DNA from: Pseudomonadota bacterium
GTDB taxonomy: Bacteria > Pseudomonadota > Gammaproteobacteria > Steroidobacterales > Steroidobacteraceae
Direction of reading: 5' to 3'
NCBI GenBank assembly: GCA_018241505.1
Contig: JAFEDS010000028.1
Location: 38,664 to 102,663 of the forward strand
DNA: 64,000 nt
Shown here: positions 37,632-48,206 of the stretch, piece by piece
Position numbering within the stretch: the stretch's first letter is position 1
Layout: each line of letters opens with the position of its first letter
Translations under genes and position numbers: made by a program
The notes under the pieces: generated by a model
The model's input: the letters and a program-made list of their open reading frames with translations, nothing else
The model's database searches: none
What the model was told of the DNA's origin: nothing

Positions 37632-38986
37632 GCACCACGGCAACCAAACCTTCTTCCGCAGTCATTGTCGGCCTGGGCCGGACGGGGCTGTCGTGCGCGC
37701 GCTATTTGCACGCCCTCGGGTGGAAGATTGCCGTGACCGACACCCGCGCCCAGCCGCCCGAGCTGCCAGCCCTGCGCCAGTTGGATTCCCGCATTCCGGT
37801 CAGCACCGGCGGCCTCGATGTGAAGTTGCTCGATGATGCGTTGTGCGTGGTGGCGTCGCCGGGGGTTGCCCTCAACGTGCCGTTTTTTGCGGAGGCGCGC
37901 CGGCGGGGCCTGGAAATCGTAAGTGACATCGAGTTGTTCGCCCGCGCGGTCGATGCACCTGTGGTCGGTATCACAGGCACCAACGGCAAGAGCACCGTGA
38001 CCACCCTGGTTGGCCGGATGGCTGCCCGCGCCGGTATGAAGGTCCGCGTGGGTGGAAACCTGGGCGAGCCCGCGTTGGATCTGCTCACCAGCGCACGGGC
38101 CGACGCCGAGCGAACCGAGTTGTACGTGCTGGAGCTGTCGAGCTTCCAACTCGAGGCGACCCACTCCCTGGATCTGAAGACCGCCACGGTTCTGAATGTC
38201 ACGGCGGATCACCTCGATCGATATGCAACGATCGCCGACTATGCCGCCGCCAAGGCTCGGATCTTTGCCCGTTGCGATGTTGCGGTCATCAACCTGGACG
38301 ATCCGCTCGTCGTGGCCATGCCCCTGCCCGGGCAGCGCACGGTCGGCTTTTCCCTGCGTGCCACGATTGGAGCGGACTACGCGGTTTCGGCCCGGGATGG
38401 TGATTGGTGGCTGATGCGACGCGACGAGCCGCTCATGGCCGTGTCGCAAATGAAAGTCAAGGGATTGCACAACGCCGCCAATGCACTGGCATCACTTGCG
38501 CTCGGCGAAGCGTTGGGTTTCCCGATGCGGGCCATGCTCGCGGAGCTGGGCGAATTCACCGGCCTCGCCCATCGGTCGCAATGGGTCGCCGACGTCAACG
38601 GCGTCACCTATATAAATGACTCCAAGGGCACCAACGTGGGTGCGACGATCGCTGCAGTCAGCGGAATGAGCGGCCCGTTGATCATGATCGCCGGCGGCGA
38701 CGGCAAGAACCAGGACTTCACACCGCTCGCCGAAGTGTTCCGGGGCAAGGTGCGTCACACGGTGCTGATTGGGCGTGACGCGGATGCTGTAGAGCGTGCT
38801 TTAAAAGGAGTCAGCACTACCGAGCGGGCGGCGTCCCTGGAAGAAGCGGTCAAGGCGGCGGCTCGTGCCGCAAAGCCCGGCGACACGGTGTTGTTGTCGC
38901 CCGCTTGCGCCAGTCTCGACATGTTCCGTGATTACACCCATCGCGGCGCCGTGTTTGCCCAGGCTGTGAAGGAGCTCGCCGCATGA
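37628..38986 (+). CDS. murD: UDP-MurNAc-L-Ala:D-Glu ligase MurD
   Basis: 452 residues from the ATG that overlaps the mraY stop. N-terminal Rossmann start V-I-V-G-L-G-R-T-G near 13-21, ATP loop [10 protein letters not shown] near 115-124, [18 protein letters not shown] and N-D-S-K-G-T-N. It adds D-Glu to UDP-MurNAc-L-Ala. The frame stays open upstream to 37310, but that part lies inside mraY and is not MurD-like. Confidence 0.97.
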   Translation: MSTTATKPSSAVIVGLGRTGLSCARYLHALGWKIAVTDTRAQPPELPALRQLDSRIPVSTGGLDVKLLDDALCVVASPGVALNVPFFAEARRRGLEIVSDIELFARAVDAPVVGITGTNGKSTVTTLVGRMAARAGMKVRVGGNLGEPALDLLTSARADAERTELYVLELSSFQLEATHSLDLKTATVLNVTADHLDRYATIADYAAAKARIFARCDVAVINLDDPLVVAMPLPGQRTVGFSLRATIGADYAVSARDGDWWLMRRDEPLMAVSQMKVKGLHNAANALASLALGEALGFPMRAMLAELGEFTGLAHRSQWVADVNGVTYINDSKGTNVGATIAAVSGMSGPLIMIAGGDGKNQDFTPLAEVFRGKVRHTVLIGRDADAVERALKGVSTTERAASLEEAVKAAARAAKPGDTVLLSPACASLDMFRDYTHRGAVFAQAVKELAA

Positions 38987-40215
38987 GCAGCTCAGCCGCC
39001 GGCTCGTCCATGTCATACGCCCGGTCAGGAAGAAGCGGCGGAATGATCCACATCGATTCGGTGACTGTCGCCATTGTGCTGGCGATCGCCTTGCTCGGCC
39101 TCGTGATGGTGACCTCGGCGTCTGTATCCATTGCCAGCAAGGACACCGGCGAAACGTTTTTCTACCTCGAGCGCCAGTTGGTCCTGATGTTGATTGGCGG
39201 GGCGTTTGCGGTGCTGCTGTTCTGTATTCCGACACGTTTGCTGGAAAAGGTGTCAGTGCCGCTGCTCGTTGTGGCAGTCGCTATGCTCATGCTCGTTTTT
39301 GTGCCCGGTCTCGGCCACACTGTAAATGGCAGCCGGCGCTGGCTGCAGTTGGCGGGGCTCAATTTCCAGGCGTCCGAGTTGGCACGCGTTCTGGTCATCA
39401 TCTACCTGGCCAGCTATGCGGTGCGTCGTGAGGAAGAGCTGCGGATGACCTTCGGCGGTCTCGCTAAACCGCTGGGCCTGCTGGTGTTCGTGGGCGCCTT
39501 GTTGCTGGCCGAACCGGATCTCGGGGCGGGCACGGTGTTGTTTGCCACCGGCTTCGGAATGTTGTTCCTGGCTGGGGCGCGCCTGCGCTACGTCGTCATG
39601 ATGACCGTCGCCGCCGGCGCCGGATTTGCAGTGCTGGCCATGTCATCCGGCTACCGCATGCGGCGCCTCACCACCTTTTTGAACCCCTGGGCGGATCCGT
39701 ACAACAGCGGTTTCCAGTTGACCCAGTCGCTGATTGCCATCGGCCGCGGCCAGTGGTTTGGCGTGGGGCTGGGCGAGAGCGTGCAGAAGCTGTTCTATCT
39801 GCCCGAGGCCCATACCGATTTCTTGTTCGCCGTCCTAGCTGAGGAACTCGGTTTGGCGGGCGTCGTTGTGACGCTCGCCCTTTTCCTCGCCCTGGTCTGG
39901 CGGAGTTTCTACATCGCCCGACTCGCATCCGATGCGGGTCTCAAGTTCCAGGCGTACCTCGCGTCCGCGTTTGGGCTGTGGGTCGGCATCCAGGCGCTCA
40001 TTAATATGGGAGTCAACATGGGGGTGCTGCCCACGAAGGGGCTGACGCTGCCGTTCATGAGCTACGGACGGTCGAGCCTCATTGTTTCGCTGGCGTGGGT
40101 CGGATTGTTGTTGCGCGTTTATCACGAAGCGATGCTGGAGACGCGTGGCTCGGCAACTGTTCGCAGACGCACCGGCGCGAAGCAGGGCGATCTGCTGATC
40201 GAGGACGGAGAATGA
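38983..40215 (+). CDS. ftsW: Septal peptidoglycan polymerase FtsW
   Basis: 410 residues, ten predicted membrane segments of the SEDS family (N-G-S-R-R-W-L near 110-116, A-E-P-D-L-G-A-G near 167-174, F-L-F-A-V-L-A-E-E-L-G near 275-285, P-F-M-S-Y-G-R-S-S near 358-366). SEDS members normally carry P-F-x-S-Y-G-G-S-S; the second Gly is Arg here. FtsW polymerises glycan at the septum with FtsI. Overlaps murD and murG by 4 bp each. Confidence 0.95.
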   Translation: MSSSAAGSSMSYARSGRSGGMIHIDSVTVAIVLAIALLGLVMVTSASVSIASKDTGETFFYLERQLVLMLIGGAFAVLLFCIPTRLLEKVSVPLLVVAVAMLMLVFVPGLGHTVNGSRRWLQLAGLNFQASELARVLVIIYLASYAVRREEELRMTFGGLAKPLGLLVFVGALLLAEPDLGAGTVLFATGFGMLFLAGARLRYVVMMTVAAGAGFAVLAMSSGYRMRRLTTFLNPWADPYNSGFQLTQSLIAIGRGQWFGVGLGESVQKLFYLPEAHTDFLFAVLAEELGLAGVVVTLALFLALVWRSFYIARLASDAGLKFQAYLASAFGLWVGIQALINMGVNMGVLPTKGLTLPFMSYGRSSLIVSLAWVGLLLRVYHEAMLETRGSATVRRRTGAKQGDLLIEDGE

Positions 40216-41321
40216 GCTCCGTGCACTCACGTCCCATCCTGATCATGGCCGGTGGCACCGGCGGTCACGTGTTTCCGGCATTGGCACTGGCGCGACTGCT
40301 GCGCGCGCGGTCGTATGAAGTGGTCTGGCTCGGGACTCAACGCGGTCTCGAGGCTCGGGTCGTTCCCGCCGAGCGCATTCAAATTGAGTGGCTGTCGGTA
40401 GGTGGTCTGCGCGGCAAGGGTGTGACGACACTCCTGGCGGCGCCGTTCCGTTTGGCTTTGGCGTTGAGTCAGGCTCTGCGTGTCATGTGGCGGCATCGGC
40501 CCCTGGTGGTGGTGGGTCTCGGTGGATTTGTGACAGGTCCGGGTGGCGTGGCCGCCTGGCTCACCCGCCGGCCGCTGTTGATTCACGAGCAGAATGCAAT
40601 CGCGGGTTTCACCAACCGCTGCCTGTCGCATCTCGCCCGCGAAGTGCTCGTAGCGTTTCCGGGCAGCTTCGGCGCCGGCGTGAAGGCGCGAGTGATCGGC
40701 AACCCGGTTCGTCAGGACATTAGTGCAATCGATCCGCCAGCCGTGCGCTTCGCCGATCGCACGGGTGCGATCCGGGTGCTCGTCATCGGTGGGAGCCTGG
40801 GCGCCACGCGTTTGAATGCAGTTGTGCCTCGGGCCCTGGCTCGTCTGAAGCAACTCGCGCAGATGCCCGCAATCGACGTTCGGCACCAGGCGGGTGAGCG
40901 TTGGATCGATGCCGGCCGCCAGAGTTATGCCAGCGCGGGTGTCCGCGCCGATGTGCGTCCCTTTATTGAAGACATGGCCGAGGCGTACGCCTGGGCTGAC
41001 CTCGTCATCTGCCGCTCCGGGGCTCTGACTGTCTCAGAGCTGGCGGCGGCGGGAGTTGGAGCGGTCCTGGTGCCGTTTCCTGCCGCGGTCGACGATCACC
41101 AGACCCATAACGCGCAGTACCTCGTCAAAGAGGGCGCTGCCGTGTTGATCGCCGATCGCGATCTCACCGCGGAACGCCTGGCGGATGAACTGCAAAGTCT
41201 GTGCGCCGGGCGCAGCAAGCTGCTGGCGATGGCTGAGCGGGCGCGGCAGTTGGCGACGCCTCAGGCCGCGGAAGATCTGGCAAAGTCGTGCCTCGAGATG
41301 GCCGCCAAGGAGGCTGCATGA
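40212..41321 (+). CDS. murG: UDP-GlcNAc:lipid I GlcNAc transferase MurG
   Basis: 369 residues with the GT28 G-loops [12 protein letters not shown] near 13-24 and I-G-G-S-L-G-A-T near 195-202, H-E-Q-N-A near 129-133, and the donor-site [10 protein letters not shown] region near 272. It makes lipid II on the inner face of the membrane. The ATG at 40212 overlaps the ftsW stop; the open frame further upstream lies inside ftsW. Confidence 0.96.
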   Translation: MSSVHSRPILIMAGGTGGHVFPALALARLLRARSYEVVWLGTQRGLEARVVPAERIQIEWLSVGGLRGKGVTTLLAAPFRLALALSQALRVMWRHRPLVVVGLGGFVTGPGGVAAWLTRRPLLIHEQNAIAGFTNRCLSHLAREVLVAFPGSFGAGVKARVIGNPVRQDISAIDPPAVRFADRTGAIRVLVIGGSLGATRLNAVVPRALARLKQLAQMPAIDVRHQAGERWIDAGRQSYASAGVRADVRPFIEDMAEAYAWADLVICRSGALTVSELAAAGVGAVLVPFPAAVDDHQTHNAQYLVKEGAAVLIADRDLTAERLADELQSLCAGRSKLLAMAERARQLATPQAAEDLAKSCLEMAAKEAA

Positions 41322-42811
41322 TCGAGGAACGACGTGCACAGGACCGGCGCGTGAATTTGGAGAGGCCCCACGTCGAGCGGCGCGCCACGCCGGATCGGCG
41401 CGATCGCATGCGCCGGATCAACACGATCCACTTTGTAGGCATCGGCGGCAGCGGCATGGGCGGCATTGCCGAGGTGCTCATCAACCTGGGCTACGCCGTT
41501 CAGGGATCTGACGTCAAAGAGAACGCGGTCACCCAACACCTTGCGCGCATCGGTGCCCGGATCTCTATCGGTCACGTTGCGGAAAATATCGCCGGAGCTG
41601 ACGTCGTGGTCGTCTCGAGCGCCATCGCGAGCGGCAATCCCGAAGTCGATGCCGCTGTCGCGCAACGGATTCCGGTCGTCGCGCGCGCCGAGATGCTCGG
41701 CGAGTTGATGCGCTTCCGATATTCCATCGCTGTCGGCGGCACGCACGGCAAGACGACGACCACGAGTCTCGTTGCGAGCATCCTCGCCGAGGGTGGCGAG
41801 GATCCAACTTTTGTCATTGGTGGGCGCCTCAAGAGCGCCGGAACCAACGCGCGGCTGGGCGCGGGCCGCTATCTCGTGGCCGAAGCTGACGAGAGCGATG
41901 CATCTTTCACACATCTGCAGCCGCTTATTGCTATTGTTACCAACATTGACAATGACCACCTGGTCACGCACGGCGGTAACTTCGAGTTGCTCAAACAGAG
42001 CTTCGTAGATTTCCTGCACAACCTCCCGTTCTATGGCCTGGCGGTGTTGTGCCTGGACGATGCCCATGTCCGCAGCATCGTCCAGTCGGTCGGTCGTCCC
42101 ATCGTGTCCTATGGCTTGAGCTCGGAAGATGCGGACGTGCGGGCAGTGAACATCAGTCGCAATGGACTACAGACGAATTTCGATGTCGTGCGCACGTCCG
42201 GCGTGCCGCTCAACGTGACAGTCAATCTTCCCGGCACTCACAACGTGCTCAATTCGCTGGCCGCTATTGTCGTGGCCAGTGAGATCGGCATCGCGGACGC
42301 GGCCATTCAGCGCGCGCTGGCGAATTTCCAGGGAATCGACCGCCGGCTGCAGCACATTGCCGATGTGGAGACCGCCGCCGGCCATGTCACCATCATCGAT
42401 GACTATGGCCATCATCCGACCGAAGTGGCCGCCACGCTCGAAGCATTGCGGCAGGGCTATCCAGGCCGGCGCATCGTGCTCGCGTTCCAGCCGCATCGCT
42501 ACACGCGTACGCACGACCTGATCGACGATTTCAGCAAGGCGCTGTCCAAGGCGGATGCGCTGTTGGTGACGGAGGTCTACGCTGCCGGCGAGGCTCCGAT
42601 TCCGGGCGCGGATGGCCGGGCTATCTGCCGCGCCGTTCGCGGCCGCGGCAATGTCGAGCCGATATTCGTAGACAAGGTGGAGGCGCTCGCCGAATCGCTC
42701 GTGGATGTGATCCGCGATGGCGATGTGATTGTGACCATGGGCGCCGGTCACATCAGCGCCATGTCTCACGAGTTGCCGGAGCGGCTGGCCGCGAAAGAGG
42801 GAGCCGCGTGA
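41318..42811 (+). CDS. murC: UDP-N-acetylmuramate:L-alanine ligase MurC
   Basis: 497 residues with [15 protein letters not shown] near 37-51, ATP loop V-G-G-T-H-G-K-T-T near 137-145, E-A-D-E-S-D near 189-194, and D-D-Y-G-H-H-P near 361-367. It adds L-Ala to UDP-MurNAc. The first ~33 residues form an arginine-rich extension with repeated E-R-R/D-R-R units, longer than and unlike the E. coli N-terminus. ATG overlaps the murG stop by 4 bp. Confidence 0.95.
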   Translation: MIEERRAQDRRVNLERPHVERRATPDRRDRMRRINTIHFVGIGGSGMGGIAEVLINLGYAVQGSDVKENAVTQHLARIGARISIGHVAENIAGADVVVVSSAIASGNPEVDAAVAQRIPVVARAEMLGELMRFRYSIAVGGTHGKTTTTSLVASILAEGGEDPTFVIGGRLKSAGTNARLGAGRYLVAEADESDASFTHLQPLIAIVTNIDNDHLVTHGGNFELLKQSFVDFLHNLPFYGLAVLCLDDAHVRSIVQSVGRPIVSYGLSSEDADVRAVNISRNGLQTNFDVVRTSGVPLNVTVNLPGTHNVLNSLAAIVVASEIGIADAAIQRALANFQGIDRRLQHIADVETAAGHVTIIDDYGHHPTEVAATLEALRQGYPGRRIVLAFQPHRYTRTHDLIDDFSKALSKADALLVTEVYAAGEAPIPGADGRAICRAVRGRGNVEPIFVDKVEALAESLVDVIRDGDVIVTMGAGHISAMSHELPERLAAKEGAA

Positions 42812-43698
42812 CTGTGAGCATCGCCCCCGAATTCGCGACGCGCGTCAAACGCAACGAGCCCATGAGCCGGCACACGTCCTGGCACGTGGGGGGCCCCGCG
42901 GAAGTGTTCTTCAATCCGCGCGACCGCTCCGATCTCGCTGCCTTTCTCAAGACGCTGCCGCCCGATGTGCCCGTTCATTGGATCGGACTCGGCAGCAACC
43001 TGTTGGTCCGTGACGGCGGCATCCAGGGCGTCGTCATCAGCACCATTGGGACGTTGGATCGACTGGAACGGCTGAGTCAGACGTCGGTGTACTGCGAGGC
43101 CGGCGTTGCCTGCGCACGATTGTCGAAGCAGTGCGTGAAGTGGGGACTCGGCCCGGCTGAGTTTTTTGCCGGTATTCCCGGGACGTTGGGCGGGGCACTC
43201 GCCATGAACGCAGGCGCCTTCGGCGGCGAAACCTGGGCCCAGGTGATTGACGTCCTGACTATGGACCGCCAGGGCCGGGAGCAGCGCCGAACCGCGAACG
43301 AATACCAGGTGGGATACCGGACTGTGACAGGTCCGATGCAGGACGAGTGGTTTATTGGTGCGCGCCTGAAGTTTGAGCACAAGCCGGGCATCAACGAGGC
43401 CAAGGTGCGCGAGTTGCTGGAAAAGCGCAAGGCAACTCAACCGATCGGCGAGTGGAGCTGCGGCTCTGTGTTCACCAATCCTCCGGGCGACCACGCCGCC
43501 CGGCTCGTTGAGGCATCGGGCTTGAAAGGCTACCGGGTCGGAGATGCGTCGGTTTCCGAGAAGCACGCGAATTTCATCATCAATCACGGGAATGCCACTT
43601 CCGATGACCTGGAGCAGTTGATCAACCACGTCCGGGCGACGGTGGAGCGCGATCACGGCATCCGGTTGGTCCCCGAGTTCCGGGTATTGGGGAACTGA
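42808..43698 (+). CDS. murB: UDP-N-acetylenolpyruvoylglucosamine reductase MurB (short type)
   Basis: 296 residues with an FAD-linked oxidase fold: [10 protein letters not shown] near 19-28, G-L-G-S-N-L-L-V near 55-62, G-I-P-G-T-L-G-G-A near 122-130, G-Y-R-T near 168, and G-S-V-F-T-N-P near 217-223. The length fits the shorter type II enzymes rather than the 342-residue E. coli form. It reduces the enolpyruvyl group to lactyl using NADPH. GTG start overlaps murC; the stop overlaps ddlB by 1 bp. Confidence 0.95.
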   Translation: MTVSIAPEFATRVKRNEPMSRHTSWHVGGPAEVFFNPRDRSDLAAFLKTLPPDVPVHWIGLGSNLLVRDGGIQGVVISTIGTLDRLERLSQTSVYCEAGVACARLSKQCVKWGLGPAEFFAGIPGTLGGALAMNAGAFGGETWAQVIDVLTMDRQGREQRRTANEYQVGYRTVTGPMQDEWFIGARLKFEHKPGINEAKVRELLEKRKATQPIGEWSCGSVFTNPPGDHAARLVEASGLKGYRVGDASVSEKHANFIINHGNATSDDLEQLINHVRATVERDHGIRLVPEFRVLGN

Positions 43699-44672
43699 TG
43701 CGCCTGAAGACCGACAACGCCGCCCTGCACAGAGCCACCGATGCGAAGGAATTCGGCCGCGTCGCTGTGTTGCTGGGTGGGGATTCGACTGAGCGGGACA
43801 TTTCTCTGCTCAGTGGCAATGCGGTGCTGGCTGCATTGAAGCGCCGGGGCGTAGACGCTCACGCGTTCGACCCGCGCGAGACTTCGCTGCCGAAGGTAGT
43901 TGAGTTCGATCGTGTCTGGATTGCGTTGCACGGTCCGGGCGGCGAAGACGGGACGCTTCAAGGCGCCCTCGAGTATCTCGGCGTGCCCTACACCGGCAGC
44001 GGGGTGATGGGCTCGGCGATCGGCATGGACAAGTTGCGCACCAAGCGCCTGGCTCATGCGATTGGCGTCGCGACAGCCGACTACGTGGTGTTGCGTGGCC
44101 CGCAGGATCTGGAGCTCGCCATCGAGCGGCTCGGCATTCCCATGATTGTGAAGCCCGCGACCCAGGGGTCGAGCGTGGGTATGTCGAAGGTTGAAAAGGC
44201 CGCGGACCTGCCGGCAGCCTACGAGGCGGCGGCGAAGATCGAAGCGTCGGCCGGAATGGATGAAGTATTTGCCGAGCCCTGGATTACTGGAAAGGAATAC
44301 ACCGTCGCGGTGTTGCAGGGGCAGGCCCTGCCGTCAATCCGGATCGAAACACCGAAGAAGTTCTACGACTACGAGGCCAAGTACTTCCGCGACGACACGA
44401 AGTATTTCTGCCCCTCGGGCCTCTCGGGTCCGGCCGAGCAGCACCTGGCCAACCTCGCTCTTGCAGCCTTCGATGCCGTGGGCGCGAGTGGCTGGGGCCG
44501 GGCGGATTTCATGATGGACACGACCGGGCGGCCGCTGCTGCTCGAAGTCAACACGATACCGGGGATGACCGATCACAGCCTCGTGCCGATGGCGGCGCGG
44601 GCTACGGGCATCGATTTCGACGAGCTCGTCTGGCGCGTGCTCGAAACCAGCTTCAGTCGCGTGAGGACCTGA
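43698..44672 (+). CDS. ddlB: D-alanine--D-alanine ligase
   Basis: 324 residues of ATP-grasp fold: V-A-V-L-L-G-G-D-S-T-E-R-D-I-S-L near 17-32, H-G-P-G-G-E-D-G near 78-85 (H-G-x-x-G-E-D-G), K-P-A-T-Q-G-S-S-V-G, and E-V-N-T-I-P-G-M-T near 284-292. It supplies D-Ala-D-Ala for MurF. DdlB is used because it sits in the dcw cluster, the location of ddlB in E. coli; the enzyme class itself is certain. Confidence 0.95.
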   Translation: MRLKTDNAALHRATDAKEFGRVAVLLGGDSTERDISLLSGNAVLAALKRRGVDAHAFDPRETSLPKVVEFDRVWIALHGPGGEDGTLQGALEYLGVPYTGSGVMGSAIGMDKLRTKRLAHAIGVATADYVVLRGPQDLELAIERLGIPMIVKPATQGSSVGMSKVEKAADLPAAYEAAAKIEASAGMDEVFAEPWITGKEYTVAVLQGQALPSIRIETPKKFYDYEAKYFRDDTKYFCPSGLSGPAEQHLANLALAAFDAVGASGWGRADFMMDTTGRPLLLEVNTIPGMTDHSLVPMAARATGIDFDELVWRVLETSFSRVRT

Positions 44673-44683
44673 GGGCGAAACCC

Positions 44684-45472
44684 ATGTTGGGCCGACGGAA
44701 GAAAAACAGTCGCAAGCAGGCGGAAAGCCGCTGGAGACTGCCTGACATCAACTGGCGGACGCTGGGGATGTCCCTGGGCAGTGTCGTGGCTGTGTGCGCG
44801 CTGGCCGCGGCTGTCACCTGGACGCTGGATCAACCCATCCAGTCGGTGTCCGTGTCCGGCCGATTCCAGCGCGTGGCCCCGGTCGATGTGGAGCGAGTGG
44901 TGAAGCAGCAGGTGCGCGGCTCGGGCCTGTTGAGTGTGAATCTCGATGCGGTGCGAAAAGCGATCCACACCTTGCCCTGGGTCGACGCTGTCAGTGTGCA
45001 GCGCGAATGGCCCCGGGGCCTGCATGTTCTCGTGATCGAGCAGGTAGCGGCCGCCCGCTGGGGCGAAACGGGTCTGCTCAACACGCGCGGCGAGTTGTTT
45101 TCGAAGGACGAGCGGCACATGCCGCCGGAGCTCGCCGAGCTCTCCGGTCCCGAAGGCAAGGAATCGCTGGTGGCGCAGCGGTATCTGACGGCCCAGGGCC
45201 GGCTGATCCAGGCGGGTTTGCGATTGACCGCCATGCGCCTGGATGCCCGCGGAGCCTGGGAGTTCGATTTATCCAACGGCGTCACCGTCCGCCTGGGACG
45301 GCGCCAGATTGATGAACGCTTTGACAAATTCATTAACGCAGCTCTGAAGCTCGTCACTCAAAGAGGCGGCGATATCTCCTATGTCGACATGCGCTACACG
45401 AACGGGTTTGCAATTGGATGGCGAGGCGGAGCGACACACACTTCTAAAGAAGACGGTGGCCGGAATGCTTAA
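44684..45472 (+). CDS. ftsQ: Cell division protein FtsQ
   Basis: 262 residues: basic cytoplasmic tail (RRKKNSRKQ), one membrane segment (about 26-47), a POTRA domain starting I-Q-S-V-S-V-S-G-R-F near 50-60, and a beta domain (L-P-W-V-D-A-V-S-V-Q-R-E-W-P near 98-111). FtsQ recruits FtsL and FtsB to the divisome. It begins 11 bp after ddlB, and its 3' end overlaps ftsA by 8 bp. Confidence 0.95.
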   Translation: MLGRRKKNSRKQAESRWRLPDINWRTLGMSLGSVVAVCALAAAVTWTLDQPIQSVSVSGRFQRVAPVDVERVVKQQVRGSGLLSVNLDAVRKAIHTLPWVDAVSVQREWPRGLHVLVIEQVAAARWGETGLLNTRGELFSKDERHMPPELAELSGPEGKESLVAQRYLTAQGRLIQAGLRLTAMRLDARGAWEFDLSNGVTVRLGRRQIDERFDKFINAALKLVTQRGGDISYVDMRYTNGFAIGWRGGATHTSKEDGGRNA

Positions 45473-46700
45473 GCGCTCCGAACGTAATCTGATAGTCGGC
45501 CTCGACATCGGCACCTCCAAGGTCGTGGCCCTGGTGGGTGAAGTAGGCCTCGACGGCTCGATTGAGGTGCTGGGCATCGGCTCGCAGCCCTCGCGCGGCC
45601 TGAAAAAAGGTGTCGTCGTCAACATCGAGTCGACCGTGCAGTCCATTCAGCGTGCGGTCGAGGAAGCCGAGCTGATGGCCGGGTGTGAGATTCACTCGGT
45701 GTTCGCCGGAATCGCCGGCAGTCACGTGCGCAGCCTCAACTCGCACGGTGTGGTTGCGATCCGGGACAAGGAAGTGACGCACGGCGATGTCGAACACGTG
45801 ATCGATGCCGCGAAAGCGGTCGCGATTCCCGCGGACCAGAAGATCCTCCACGTACTGCCACAGGAATTCATTGTCGATGGGCAGGAGGGTATCCGCGATC
45901 CGATCGGCATGTCCGGAGTGCGGCTGGAAGCGAAGGTCCACATTGTGACCGGCGCGGACAGTGCCGCTCAGAACATTGAGAAGTGCATCCAGCGCTGCGG
46001 GCTGGAAGTGGACGATGTGGTGCTGGAGCAGCTCGCGTCGAGCTTCGCTGTGCTGACAGAGGATGAAAAGGAGCTGGGAGTCTGCCTCGTTGATATCGGC
46101 GGTGGCACGACCGACCTGGCGGTGTTTGCCAATGGCGCGATCCGGCATACGGCTGTGATTCCGATCGCGGGCGACCAGGTGACCAATGACATCGCGGTGT
46201 CGATGCGGACGCCGACCCAGTATGCGGAGGATATAAAGATCCGCTACGCCTGCGCCTTGTCCCAACTCGCAAATCCGGATGAAAGCATCGAGGTACCGAG
46301 CGTCGGTGACCGCCCGGCGCGGCGGCTCGCACGCCAGACTCTCGCGGAGATCGTGGAGCCGCGTTACGAGGAGCTGTTCGGGCTGGTGCGCGAGGAGTTG
46401 CGGCGCAGCGGCTTCGAGGAAGTGATTGCCGCGGGCATCGTCCTCACGGGTGGCAGCGCCAAGATGGAAGGCGCCATCGAGCTTGCCGAAGAGGTCTTTC
46501 ACGTTCCCGTCCGCCTGGGCCTGCCGCAATCGGTGCGCGGCCTGTCGGAAGTGGTTCGTAATCCCATTTTCTCAACGGGCGTGGGGCTGCTGCTCTACGC
46601 CAGAGATAACGTCATGCCCGCGCGCCGCGGGCGATCCCTGGGTGGCAATGCAAAGTCGGTGTTGGACCGGATGCGTTCCTGGTTCCAGGGTAACTTTTGA
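45465..46700 (+). CDS. ftsA: Cell division protein FtsA
   Basis: 411 residues with an actin-like fold: L-D-I-G-T-S-K-V near 14-21, the 1C-domain region H-S-V-F-A-G-I-A-G near 82-90, D-I-G-G-G-T-T-D-L near 211-219, G-I-V-L-T-G-G-S-A near 324-332, and a C-terminal amphipathic membrane-targeting helix (M-R-S-W-F-Q-G-N-F). It anchors FtsZ filaments to the membrane. The ATG at 45465 fits the family; the open frame upstream lies in ftsQ. Confidence 0.97.
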   Translation: MLKRSERNLIVGLDIGTSKVVALVGEVGLDGSIEVLGIGSQPSRGLKKGVVVNIESTVQSIQRAVEEAELMAGCEIHSVFAGIAGSHVRSLNSHGVVAIRDKEVTHGDVEHVIDAAKAVAIPADQKILHVLPQEFIVDGQEGIRDPIGMSGVRLEAKVHIVTGADSAAQNIEKCIQRCGLEVDDVVLEQLASSFAVLTEDEKELGVCLVDIGGGTTDLAVFANGAIRHTAVIPIAGDQVTNDIAVSMRTPTQYAEDIKIRYACALSQLANPDESIEVPSVGDRPARRLARQTLAEIVEPRYEELFGLVREELRRSGFEEVIAAGIVLTGGSAKMEGAIELAEEVFHVPVRLGLPQSVRGLSEVVRNPIFSTGVGLLLYARDNVMPARRGRSLGGNAKSVLDRMRSWFQGNF

Positions 46701-46808
46701 AGCTGACAGTTGATGTGAAACAGGCAGACGAAGAGGCGAAAAAAGAGCGAGGGTTCACCCGAAGGGATGGACTCAACCAATCAATGCAGGTCGAGAGGAG
46801 CGCGCAAT

Positions 46809-48032
46809 ATGTTTGAACTGATGGACGCATACAGCCAAAGCGCCGTCATCAAAGTGATCGGTGTCGGCGGCGGTGGCGGGAACGCCGTGGCGCACATGGT
46901 CACGAGTGGAATCGATGGAGTGGAGTTCATGTGCATCAACACCGACTCGCAGGCTCTGAAGCATGCGAAGGTGAAGACGGCACTGCAGATCGGCTGCAAT
47001 ATCACCAAGGGACTCGGCGCCGGCGCCGACCCGGAAGTGGGCCGCCAGGCCGCCATGGAAGACCGTGACCGCATCGTCGAGCTGGTCGAAGGCTGCGACA
47101 TGTTGTTCATTACCTGCGGCATGGGTGGAGGCACCGGAACGGGTGCCGCTCCCGTCGTGGCCCAGGTCGCCAAGGAGCTCGGCATCCTGACGGTTGCCGT
47201 GGTCACCAAACCGTTCGAAATGGAAGGCAACAAGCGCGGCTTTGTCGCCGATCACGGCATTGCCGAGTTGGGCAAGTACTGCGACTCGTTGATCACCATC
47301 CCGAACCAGAAGCTGTTGACCGTGCTCGGTCCGCAGACCACGTTGCTGGATGCCTTCAAGTCGGCAAACCAGGTGCTGCAAGGCGCCGTGCAAGGTATCG
47401 CCGAGCTGATCACGCGGCCCGGCCTGATCAACGTTGACTTCGCGGACGTGCGCACCGTGATGGCCGAGACAGGCATGGCCATGATGGGCTCGGGAACCGC
47501 AAGTGGCGAAGGAAGGGCGCGGGAAGCCGCGGAAATGGCGGTTTCGTCACCTCTTTTGGAGGATATCAACCTGGCGGGAGCGCATGGCATTCTGGTCAAT
47601 GTCACGGCAGGCATGGACCTGTCGATTGGCGAGTTCCAGGAGGTCGGTCAGATCGTCAAGCAGTTCGCGTCCGAGGACGCGACGGTGGTGGTCGGAACCG
47701 TCATCGATCCCGAGCTGTCGAACGTCGTTCGGGTCACGGTGGTTGCCACCGGCCTGGGCCGTCCGGCGGCCGCGCGGCCGATGCCAACCCAGCACCGCGA
47801 GACGGCTCCCGCCGCGATTGCGCGCGATCCGTTGCATCGCGATCCGCTGACCTCACGGGGTGCACCGGCAATGAGCGTGGTGCGCCGGGGGCCGTTGTCC
47901 AATAGCGACTACGCAGCCCTGGATAAGCCCACGGTTCAGCGCCAGCGGGCGGTGGGTGATGGCTTGCGACCGGAGGCCGAGGCTGAGGATTTGCTGGATA
48001 TTCCGGCATTTTTGCGGCGGCAGGCTGACTGA
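46809..48032 (+). CDS. ftsZ: Cell division GTPase FtsZ
   Basis: 407 residues with the GTP loop G-G-G-T-G-T-G near 107-113, N-T-D-x-Q near 44-48, and the C-terminal FtsA/ZipA-binding peptide D-L-L-D-I-P-A-F-L-R-R-Q near 393-404. The ATG at 46809 is preceded by a good GAGAGGAG ribosome-binding site. 108 bp separate it from ftsA. A stable hairpin lies 36 bp past the stop. Confidence 0.98.
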   Translation: MFELMDAYSQSAVIKVIGVGGGGGNAVAHMVTSGIDGVEFMCINTDSQALKHAKVKTALQIGCNITKGLGAGADPEVGRQAAMEDRDRIVELVEGCDMLFITCGMGGGTGTGAAPVVAQVAKELGILTVAVVTKPFEMEGNKRGFVADHGIAELGKYCDSLITIPNQKLLTVLGPQTTLLDAFKSANQVLQGAVQGIAELITRPGLINVDFADVRTVMAETGMAMMGSGTASGEGRAREAAEMAVSSPLLEDINLAGAHGILVNVTAGMDLSIGEFQEVGQIVKQFASEDATVVVGTVIDPELSNVVRVTVVATGLGRPAAARPMPTQHRETAPAAIARDPLHRDPLTSRGAPAMSVVRRGPLSNSDYAALDKPTVQRQRAVGDGLRPEAEAEDLLDIPAFLRRQAD

Positions 48033-48068
48033 TGTAAGCCATCGACTCGCCTCGAGCGTTAGATTTCT

Positions 48069-48096
48069 ACGCCCCCGAAGTGATTGGCGGGGGTGT
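48069..48096 (+). terminator. Hairpin after ftsZ
   Basis: ACGCCCCCG pairs with CGGGGGTGT (nine pairs, one G-T) around a 10-nt loop. No T-run follows. It may end or stabilise the ftsZ transcript. Confidence 0.5.
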
Positions 48097-48160
48097 GGAA
48101 ATGAGCTGGACACATTGGTGTCGCTTTTTCGCCTGTGATACGGTAACGCGCTCTTTTTAC

Positions 48161-48206
48161 GCCTTGGGGACAGTGCTGTATGCCTGCAGCACTGTGCCCC
48201 CCAGGC
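48161..48206 (+). promoter_or_regulatory. Long hairpin in the lpxC leader
   Basis: GGGG + ACAGTGCTG (48166-48178) pairs with CAGCACTGT + G + CCCC (48187-48200) with a single-base bulge and loop TATGCCTG; flanking GCCT (48161) and AGGC (48203-48206) can extend it. About 17 pairs in total, ending 50 nt before the lpxC ATG. Confidence 0.6.
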
